Assembly (NCBI GenBank): GCA_002069885.1 | Contig: MWCD01000036.1 | Location: 1 to 39,913 of the forward strand | Direction: 5' to 3' | Length of the DNA stretch: 39,913 nucleotides | From: a bacterium ADurb.Bin236 | GTDB lineage: Bacteria; UBP15; UBA6099 | Shown: piece by piece, positions 8,101-14,900 of the stretch | Numbering within the stretch: position 1 is the stretch's first letter | Layout of the letters: each line of letters starts with the position of its first letter | Position numbers and translations under genes: made by a program | Notes under the pieces: generated by a model | Database searches by the model: none | What the model saw: the letters and a program-made list of their open reading frames with translations, nothing else | What the model was told of the DNA's origin: nothing

Positions 8101-9720
8101 GACATAGAGGATCAGAACGCGCTCGTTTTCACACAGAGGAACATTCAGGGCAAAGAGGAAACGGTCATTCAATTCAAGCTGCGGCCCGACTCTGAAAAGA
8201 AGTTTCTGGACGCGCTCGGAGAAAAAGGCGCGGCGTCCCGCTCGCTGTCCCACGGCGACGTTCTGACCGAAGACACTTTTTACGACAAAATCCTCGCGGG
8301 CGTCAAAACAGTCAATCACCACATCGACTCCGGCGACTTTGCTTTCAACAAAGACAAGCTCGATGAAATAAGAAAACTGATTCCCGATCTTGAAAAGCTG
8401 GCGAAGACGGGCAAAACGGCGTCCGTCAGGGACATGGCCGCCGAATATCTGAAAGTGTCCGAGGCTGCGCTCGAAGCCGCGAAAAACAAAACGAAATATC
8501 CCGGCAAGCTCAATCAGTACGCCGCGAAAAAACATCTTATCGACCAAGAAGCAAAACCCGATCCGAAGGCGGCAGACTTCCGGTTTCAGAAGACGGACAT
8601 CAAGATAGACCAGCGGCAGTGCCGGGGCGGGGAAATACATGTGGTCAAATCCGACGCCGACCTGAACAAAATATTCGGCAAAAGTTCAGGTTTCAACCGG
8701 GGCGTGCAGTACCGCGTCGAACTCGACGACGGCGTTGTGATGGACTATCGTCCGTGGGACTCCGCGAACCCTTACGCTATTCAGGGGCAGGTGGAAATCC
8801 GGGTAGTCGGCAAAGTGGCCGATCACAACAGTTTCGAGTCGATTCTCGACAGACTCGAGCGGCTCGGCATCAACTCCGTTCCCGCGAGCGTCGAGGACGC
8901 CGAGATTATGTACTTGCAGAAACAGGCGTATGTGCTCAAGAAAGACGCGTCCGCCGCATGGAAAAAGATGGGCCAGAAGCTGGATTCCTCGAACGCGACG
9001 AAATCAGAGCGCATTCAGGCGATGAGAAAATTCTGGTTGGACGAACTCGGCGTGGACGATGTCACAAAGATACCCGGCTATGACCCGGTGGGCAGATATG
9101 AGCTTGGCTTCAACGCTCCGGCGCGTCGGGCGGGATACCGCCACCAGATTAGGTTCGACATCACAGACGAGATGCTGGAGAAGGATTTGAAAGGTTACGG
9201 CCTTTATCACAACGTAACCGACGGCGGGGACATCGAAGACCTCGTTAAATCGGTTCTTGAAAACAACGGCAACATGGTCTCGACGGTCGAAAAAATCCGC
9301 ATCGGGGTAAAGCCCGGAGGCATGTCGCCGGAGAGCGATATGAGAAGCGGCGGCGCGACGTACTTCTTCACCCGCATTCGCAAAGTGCCGACTGGCGGAC
9401 GGGGCAGCGCGGGTCTCTATTTCAAGAAACGCCTTCTGCGCCGGATGGACGCCATCACTTACGACCATGACGCTTTCGGCAAGGTGATCGACGACTATGT
9501 CCGCAAAAAGCGGCTATCCAGTCTAGATGACTACAAGCGGCTGGCCGGCGGCGGGCGAAGCGACGAGACTATTTTCAAATACACGGTGTCCCTGCTTGAC
9601 GAGATTGAAATAATCAAAACAAAGGACGCGGCGCAACGCGCCAGAATCATCGGGCTTTTCAGGCAAAAAGGCTTTTTAAAACTGCCGGATGGCCGGAACA
9701 TAGAGGACGTGGTTCTGTGA
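5170..9720 (+). CDS. Giant MuF-type head protein with SAP-like repeats and kinase-like domain
   Basis: The 1516-residue protein starts at ATG 5170 (AAGGAAGG six bases upstream); an open frame extends further up inside the portal gene but lacks this site. The phage Mu F/SPP1 gp7 domain is at about residues 1-285, with RTETLRAHNQGRM near 217 and a metal-type CPVCGELNGKVF...HPHCRC near 250-278. Four or five helix-extension-helix (SAP/HeH-like) repeats follow at about 335-608 and a Pro/Lys linker at 637-667. Then comes a kinase-like domain with Lys723 (WLFKPND), GEEMAYRVGRLI, DWLISNHDGHAKQF (Asp805) and YGIDKGQAF (Asp823), resembling HipA/PI3-4-kinase-type folds. The last 500 residues are unrecognised but include GMSPESDMRSGGATYFFTRI. 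MuF proteins of temperate phages are known carriers of polymorphic toxin domains; an injected effector kinase is inference. Confidence 0.8.
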   Translation: MRALAVETTLHDRIIEATLASRHSRDLYAEQTVARVTDALQRAEKDVKTSLLHYANLGSLPEGKAINQASLRKLQHQIKDHIRVVRDEHSLIMKTAVKDSYKAGIDNGVGDLARAKMPFYRDLTPAGINQTGSAVFTLIDKDALDFMANYNVQLAGDVSRELTDGINRAIQTGIASGRSVPEIAKDIGRVVRDPEEFRKAGKTVFKTAQTRMEMIARTETLRAHNQGRMKFYDAVGIQKLEWMAAGDERMCPVCGELNGKVFPIDKFPNIPAHPHCRCSVVHAYPLDICGAKNLGAVAATGEAACILPPQSIEQMAKEKQSEAIKVGQFISKGEWGKLTIKQLQDKAKASGVSIARTKDDFIAILKQKTGADYSHLGGKELKALLKQHKIAALRSKDELIDLLKAKAAHEHGPDFASMPVSKLKELAQEKGISLNLTKREVIAMLDALEPGVDHSLLSGQALIDAKVKFNIPVLKTKEHLVKALEKSFKEELGKKVVKEAAVQVAEETVKKEKEMILSLLDNVKVSVDPKDYKTFLAAANDAEAFLGKGGLSVGDDYLKEKIAELAKKKAEFKAKIEAMSAKQLKDLGKQTKASHWQWGSKDDFVTLFTETDPAAIKAAKDSIDLKWAKWAEKHGKKPAGTPATKPTPPPVPKPAPKPAPPPTAVVLEKPHTDIAGGFKKLDADWDALDKGGIFKYSRDAKSLGGAHEKYIYVDRRGDEWLFKPNDAFVARGEEMAYRVGRLIDPDAVEVRYVELGGRQGSIQRLVKYVKHEGTFRDIPIHKMTSVEIEAVQREHIIDWLISNHDGHAKQFVRAADGKIYGIDKGQAFKFLGKDKLNIAYHPNSMEAEPLYNTLFRAYKSGDVDIDLQAALKYIRRVERIPDSEYMEIIRPYVDGRFGAKASAAKDEFCKLALARKNNIRRDFESFYNELHKTRHSAEFRFSDDVKAVRKLSKEDELLLREAHEMKAQGKTLQLDVDDIEDQNALVFTQRNIQGKEETVIQFKLRPDSEKKFLDALGEKGAASRSLSHGDVLTEDTFYDKILAGVKTVNHHIDSGDFAFNKDKLDEIRKLIPDLEKLAKTGKTASVRDMAAEYLKVSEAALEAAKNKTKYPGKLNQYAAKKHLIDQEAKPDPKAADFRFQKTDIKIDQRQCRGGEIHVVKSDADLNKIFGKSSGFNRGVQYRVELDDGVVMDYRPWDSANPYAIQGQVEIRVVGKVADHNSFESILDRLERLGINSVPASVEDAEIMYLQKQAYVLKKDASAAWKKMGQKLDSSNATKSERIQAMRKFWLDELGVDDVTKIPGYDPVGRYELGFNAPARRAGYRHQIRFDITDEMLEKDLKGYGLYHNVTDGGDIEDLVKSVLENNGNMVSTVEKIRIGVKPGGMSPESDMRSGGATYFFTRIRKVPTGGRGSAGLYFKKRLLRRMDAITYDHDAFGKVIDDYVRKKRLSSLDDYKRLAGGGRSDETIFKYTVSLLDEIEIIKTKDAAQRARIIGLFRQKGFLKLPDGRNIEDVVL

Positions 9721-10199
9721 TGATGAACGAGCTTGAAGAGGCAAAACAACAGATGCAGGGAAAGATCGACCGCATCGCGGAGCCGGGGGCTGTCGTGGTG
9801 GTTGACCTCGGCGGCTCGGATTTCGTGCGAATCCTCGTAGACCGGTTCGAGATTCTTTTCGCACGGCCTGTTTTCGGCGCTGACGGCGCGGTCGCCGCGC
9901 ATTGCTACTGGGCTGTGTGTTTTGAGGTCGGGTTCGACATGGGCGGCCCCCAGCATGTCCGAATATTCAAGATGGAGAACATCCGGGAAGAGCGGCCCGA
10001 TCTGTTCCTGTTCCGCGACCAGCGTGGGTATGACTGCTTCATTGAGTCCGTTGATGTGATAGATGAAGACAGAAAAGCGGACTTCAAACGCTGGCGAGAA
10101 TACAAGGCGAAAAACAAAGAAGCGTTCGAGAGGTTGTATGGCGAGTTCACCGAAGAGGCGATGGAGATGGCCCTGAACCACGAAAAGGATGTCTCATGA
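9717..10199 (+). CDS. Unknown protein after the MuF effector
   Basis: The 160-residue protein begins at GTG or the ATG right after it, overlapping the MuF stop (GTGATGATGA). It has a hydrophobic alpha/beta first half (AVVVVDLGGSDFVRILVD) and a charged helical end (ADFKRWREYKAKNKEAFERL). No family is recognised. Tight overlap with the MuF gene upstream and with the next gene downstream (ATGA) indicates one translational unit, so a partner, chaperone or immunity role toward the MuF protein is possible but unproven. Confidence 0.55.
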   Translation: MMMNELEEAKQQMQGKIDRIAEPGAVVVVDLGGSDFVRILVDRFEILFARPVFGADGAVAAHCYWAVCFEVGFDMGGPQHVRIFKMENIREERPDLFLFRDQRGYDCFIESVDVIDEDRKADFKRWREYKAKNKEAFERLYGEFTEEAMEMALNHEKDVS

Positions 10200-10549
10200 A
10201 GATACGCTATTTCATCGAGTACAAACGGCCCGACCCGAATAAGTGGGAGATGATCCCCATCGGCGTCTGGGCGCATGGGGTGGACGACCGCTCCGCGTTT
10301 GAAGTCGGCTATCTGCCCGGTTACGACGACGAGGAATGGGACGCCCAGTGCGTCATCAACCGGATGGTCGAGCAGGACATTCGGGAATTGCCGGCGGACT
10401 TCCTTGAGCAGCGCCGCGACGCCGTCCCCGTCTATCTCGGCTCGCGCACCATGCCTGTCGAAACGGACAAGTATGGAAGCGTGACGAAACTGGTCAATGA
10501 TGTTCTGGAGCAAATAATATCAGGCAAGCAATTGTTGCTTGATGGTTAA
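10196..10549 (+). CDS. Unknown small protein, last gene of the MuF unit
   Basis: The 117-residue acidic protein overlaps the previous gene by four bases (ATGA). It starts with a beta-like stretch (MKIRYFIEYKRPDPNKWEMIPIGVW) and contains GYLPGYDDEEWDAQ. No family is recognised. Base composition turns AT-rich in its last 30 codons, where the cargo module begins, so its 3' end may have been replaced when that module was inserted. Like its neighbour it could serve the MuF protein; this is inferred from operon structure only. Confidence 0.5.
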   Translation: MKIRYFIEYKRPDPNKWEMIPIGVWAHGVDDRSAFEVGYLPGYDDEEWDAQCVINRMVEQDIRELPADFLEQRRDAVPVYLGSRTMPVETDKYGSVTKLVNDVLEQIISGKQLLLDG

Positions 10550-10582
10550 GGCAGGCCATTTTATTTTGCAAACTCTGGTTGA

Positions 10583-10689
10583 CAATTGGTATATTATGAT
10601 AAAATTACTTTCAAATTCGAAAACGGCAAGGCAACATATGTCGAGATGAACTCGACGAGAAGTGGGAGTATAAAGACTTGCCAAATTAA
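10583..10689 (+). pseudogene. Probable remnant of a small gene
   Basis: Two frames together read like one interrupted coding stretch: DKITFKFENGKATYVE in one frame, then DELDEKWEYKDLPN and a TAA in another. A one-base shift near 10652 would join them. This suggests a decayed cargo gene between 10549 and the next intact gene. It shares the region with a candidate promoter, so both readings are tentative. Confidence 0.3.
10587..10595 (+). promoter_or_regulatory. Extended -10 promoter candidate for the second cargo module
   Basis: TGGTATATT fits an extended -10 box (TGn followed by TATATT). A TTGACA lies at 10579-10584, but too close to serve as its -35; paired with TAAAAT at 10600 it would have a 15-base spacer. 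Either way this AT-rich stretch is the likely start of the module's own transcript. Similar boxes precede the other plus-strand cargo genes at 19144 and 33483. Confidence 0.35.
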
Positions 10690-10707
10690 ACTGCGAGGCA
10701 CATAAAT

Positions 10708-11115
10708 ATGGCGCGGTACTTTCTTACTAATCCAGAAACGGGAAAAGGCAAGCTAGAGCAAAAAGGACAAAGTTGGGATAAACCGATTTACCATTGCAGA
10801 CAAACCAATACACTTTGGCTTCTTGATTGGACTCCATCAGGAAGATATCTTATTTATCTCGACAAAGAAACAGGGCACATCGATCCCTCAAGACAATTTT
10901 CTGTTCCTACTGATTGGGAAGGAGAGCCTCAAAGCATTGGAATACGAGAAGAAATATGGATGCACATCATTAACCAAGGAGAAGGAGTTGATATCGCGGA
11001 AGATGTCAAAGAGCTTATAAGAAATGGTGATTATCTTTACAAGATTGATTTTGAGGGACGGATAACCCACCGAATCCTCCTAGAAGGAAATGAATTTAAG
11101 TTAGTATTGTTGTAA
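10708..11115 (+). CDS. Unknown AT-rich cargo protein paired with a caspase-like gene
   Basis: The 135-residue protein has composition unlike the structural genes. It begins MARYFLTNPETGKGKLEQKG, has aromatic strands (NTLWLLDWTPSGRYLIYLD), and ends YLYKIDFEGRITHRILLEG, suggesting a small beta-rich fold. No family is recognised. It lies 20 bases before the caspase-like gene and seems co-transcribed from the promoter near 10590. In two-gene protease modules the small partner is often a sensor, substrate or inhibitor; that is only an inference here. Confidence 0.55.
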   Translation: MARYFLTNPETGKGKLEQKGQSWDKPIYHCRQTNTLWLLDWTPSGRYLIYLDKETGHIDPSRQFSVPTDWEGEPQSIGIREEIWMHIINQGEGVDIAEDVKELIRNGDYLYKIDFEGRITHRILLEGNEFKLVLL

Positions 11116-11135
11116 AATATGAGGGAGAGCATGAG

Positions 11136-11756
11136 ATGAATACCCTGATAGTCAACATAACAGAGAATAAGAAAGGTTTTGAAGACAGGCTTGCAAACGA
11201 AGTGCTTGCCGCCTTGGAAAACGAATATCCCAACAGAAATACTCTTGTTAATATCACCAATAGTAATTTCGATGAACTGGAACAGGAAATATCAAAGAAT
11301 GATGTGATTTTTCTTGTTGGACATGGTCTTGCGGATGACGATATTGATCTGATCGAACTTTTCCCTACAGATACAGCGAGCACTGGTGGTAGCTTTGATC
11401 ATTTTAGGATATTTAACAATTATGAGTTGCTGGCACATTTCATCGGAATACAAAACCATAGATTCCTTTTGATTTTATGCGTTTGCGATGGCTTTTGCCC
11501 TTCTTCCCTTTCAATCACAATGGATTTCCCGAATCTTATAGGAGTAATTGGTTCGAAAACAAAAGTGTTAATTCCCAATCATCAACAAGCACTAATTTCT
11601 CTATTGAAGAGATTTCATCAACAGTGGATAACGGATAGCCGTGCCTCGAAACATGTTGAAAGTGTAACGATGCAATGGAAAAAAGAGTTTTCCGAGGTGA
11701 AAGACTTCCATTTCTTCCCAGGATTTACAATTATCGATGATGGATTTGAGGAATGA
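11136..11756 (+). CDS. Second CHAT/caspase-like cargo protein
   Basis: The 206-residue protein starts at ATG behind GGGAGAG. It shows a caspase-like core: VIFLVGHGLADDDI with putative catalytic His63, then FLLILCVCDGFC with candidate nucleophile Cys117. The string LILC before the Cys also occurs in the CHAT-like protein at 2520-3209, though the two differ greatly otherwise. Codon use and AT content mark it as cargo. It is followed after 35 bases by structured RNA copy 1. Role unknown; CHAT-like proteases in phages could act in superinfection exclusion or host takeover. The assignment rests on the His-Gly and Cys motifs, not on whole-length similarity. Confidence 0.5.
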   Translation: MNTLIVNITENKKGFEDRLANEVLAALENEYPNRNTLVNITNSNFDELEQEISKNDVIFLVGHGLADDDIDLIELFPTDTASTGGSFDHFRIFNNYELLAHFIGIQNHRFLLILCVCDGFCPSSLSITMDFPNLIGVIGSKTKVLIPNHQQALISLLKRFHQQWITDSRASKHVESVTMQWKKEFSEVKDFHFFPGFTIIDDGFEE

Positions 11757-11791
11757 TGGGAATCTTTTACCATTGAACTAAATAGCATATA

Positions 11792-11890
11792 GTCCGGCAG
11801 TATTGAACGCTCAGGCGCGGTAGCCAGTCCGTAAACGCTGAGACATCAAGCCCGGTAACAAGCGAGAGATCGCATGTTGCCGGGTTTTTT
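11792..11890 (+). ncRNA. Structured RNA, copy 1 (cargo-end element)
   Basis: This is one of three related copies in the window. Shared 5' part: GTCCGGCAGTATTGA, then stem 1 CTCAG (11810-11814) with CTGAG (11838-11842), enclosing a small hairpin CGG-TAGCCAGT-CCG. The 3' part is a long stem CCCGGTAACA...TGTTGCCGGG with inner GCGA/TCGC, followed by T6. In copy 3 stem 1 changes on both sides to TTCGA/TCGAA, which preserves pairing. It lies between the caspase-like cargo gene and the methyltransferase-protease gene. I do not recognise it as a known RNA family. Confidence 0.75.
11851..11890 (+). terminator. Intrinsic terminator forming the 3' half of RNA copy 1
   Basis: The stem CCCGGTAACA/TGTTGCCGGG, with an inner GCGA/TCGC pair around a GAGA loop, is followed directly by six T. 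It would end transcripts from the cargo module before the capsid polyprotein gene, which starts 20 bases later. Confidence 0.75.
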
Positions 11891-11910
11891 ATTTTCCGCG
11901 AGGTGAGCAA

Positions 11911-14900
11911 ATGGAAATCAACGGATTCAAAACAGACCTTGAGAAGATAAGCTTTCTGATTGAAGCCGATGCAGACCTGCGTCTCGGCCTTCTCGCCGCA
12001 GAGGGCAAGCTGGAACTCGTCACCGACCGGCGAGCCGCCGGGGGCGAATTTGGCGATACTTTATCTCCTTGCTTAACAGAATATGAATACGATCTGGAGT
12101 CGCTTGCAGCGGCTGATGACCCAGCCGAGGAGCGGCCGAAGTACATCACGAATTTCATTGGCTCCAAACAGAAGCTCGTTGACTGGATTTGGAGCAACAC
12201 GCCCGGAGACGTCGAATCCGTGTTTGACGCCTTTTCCGGCTCGTCCGTCGTCGGATACATGTACAAAACAAAGGGTCTGCGGGTCTTTTCCAACGACCGC
12301 CTCACATACTGCTATCACGCCGCGCGCGCCATCGTCGAAAATAACAACGTCCGACTGACTGAAAAAGAAATAGAAGCCCTGCTCAAAGAAAGCAATTCCG
12401 ACGCGGGCACATTCATACAAAAAACATTTCACGGCATTTTCTTCAAAAACGACGTGCTCGCGCTTCTGGATGTGATGCGCGCAAACATCGACGCGCTGAG
12501 CGGCACAAAGAAAAGCATGGCTCTGTTCGCGCTGGGCAAGACGTGCATGTCGGGGGGCGGGTTCGGGCATTTCTCATCCACCACCAAGGGCGGACAGAGA
12601 CACTACACCGTCGAAAGCTTCATTGAACATTACAGGGACAACCTGCTTCGCATCAACGCGCTCGTGTTCGACAACGGCAAGGAAAACAAAGCGTTCAACG
12701 GCGACATCGCGGACGTCGCGCCGAAAGTGAAAGCCGACCTCGTCTATTTCGATCCGCCTTACGCCACGCAGTTCAGCTCCACGAACTACGAGAAATATTA
12801 TCACTTCGTGGAAGGCCTGATGGACTACTGGAAAGACAAGGAGATAGACCACGCGAAAAAAATCCGCAACTACAAGATAGACGACTCCGGAGTGACGCCC
12901 GCGACGGCCAAACAGTTCTTCACGGATTTTCTCACCGCCTCGAAACACATCCCTCACTGGCTGATCTCCTACCGGGACAACGCATACCCGACAGAGAGCG
13001 AGATCAAGGGCATCGTCGCCGGCCTCGGCAAAGAGTCCCGCATGAAGTCGAAGGATCACAAATATCAGCTTGCGGGCAAGAACCGGGGAGACGCGCCCTC
13101 GAACGCCAAAGAAAGACTGTTCGTGTGCGCTGATGAAGCTGGTGAAGACGACGCCGGGCTGTCCGCCGTCGCCAACATGGAGGATGTCGCGGAGTTGTCT
13201 CTCGACACGGATTTCGACCTCGATGTGATGAGCGCCATCGCGGGTAAAACCGACAACGTGCTCGTGACCGGCTACATCGGCAACAAGCATTTCGTCATGA
13301 ACTGGATAGACAAGAATTTTCCTAAGGACGCCAAAAGTCTGTTTGACGCATTCTCCGGCGGCGCGAACGTCGCCTATTACTTCAAGCGCAAGGGACTGCG
13401 GGTCACGACCAACGACATCATGCGCTACCCGTATCACATCGCCCGCGCCGTCATCGAAAACAACACGGAAACAATCTCGGACGAAGAGCTGGTGGCGCTG
13501 ACGGAAAAGAACTCCGGCGCCGGGACGTTCATCGCAGACACCTTCTACGGCTACTACTACACAAAGCCGATTCTGCAGTTCATGGACGCCGTCTGGTCGA
13601 ACGCCCAGAAACTCAAAGGGTACAAGAAAGACATCGCGCTCGCCGCTCTCGGCCACACGTGCAAGGCAAAGGCCGTGTTCGGAATGTTCAACCGCAGCAA
13701 GATGAACCGAACGCGCAAGATAAGCGAACTGGACAAGGGCTATCAGTCTTCGAGCATAGGCAACATCCCCGTGGGCGAATTCATCACGGCGTACAAAAAG
13801 TATGTCCGACAGATCAATGGCCTCGTCTATGACAACGGACAGGAGAACAAGGCGCACAACGGCGACATACTCAAAACCCTCCCCGAAGTGAAAGCAGACG
13901 TCATCTACTGCGATCCGCCGTACATCACCGAATTTCTGCGCAACGACTACGAAGACTATTACCACTTCGTGGAAGGGCTGATGACGCGCTGGGAGGGAAA
14001 GGAAATCCTCGACACGCCCCGCCGCAACTTCGCGTCCCGCACGAAATACACAAAAGAAAGCATGAGAGAACTGCTTGGGGACGTCGTGACGGCGTCGGCG
14101 AAAAACTTCCCCCACATCCTCATCAGCTACCGGGACAAGGCGTTTCCCACCGAGCGGGAAATGCGCGAGATGGTGTCCGGCTCGTACAGCGACGTGAAGG
14201 TAAAGCGCATCGCCGTCGAGTACAACATCGTCAAAAAAGAGTCCGCATCGGGCGGCAAATACGCGACCGAACTGCTGTTCATCGGCAAGAAGACCTCGGG
14301 CGGCGGCGCGGCGGCAAAAGCGTCCGACCACACAACGCCCCGCAACCACACCACCGTCATTGGCGAGATCATGCCGGCGGCCGCCCCCGGCCTCGCCGCC
14401 GAGGCGATCAGCCTGTCGGACGGCAACGCGCAGGGCGACAAGGAATTCAGTTTCATCCTGACGCACGCTGGCGCGAACAAGAACGGGGACTTCTTCACGG
14501 TCGATGAGCTTTCGGCGCGCCACCAGACGGCCATCAACAAAAAGATAGACCTGAAACACTCGCAGGATTTTACGGACATCGTGGGCGGCGTCATCGCGAG
14601 CGACTTTGTTCAGGAGAGTCAGAAAGCGTGGGTCGAATGCGTCGGGGAGTTGTACACCAACGACAACATCAACTCCCGGCTGGCGTACAAGCTGATCAAG
14701 AAAGGCGTCATCACGCAGGTGTCGATGGAGTGCGATTACGAGGAGGGCGAATGCTCGATCTGCGGCAAGCGCGTGAGCAACAAGGCCGACTACTGCATCC
14801 ATCTGAAGAAACACAAGGGAGGTGAGTTCAAGGGGCAACCCGCGTATGAAATTCTTCACGGCGTCACCTTTACGGGCCTCGGCCTGCTGGACCGCAAGGG

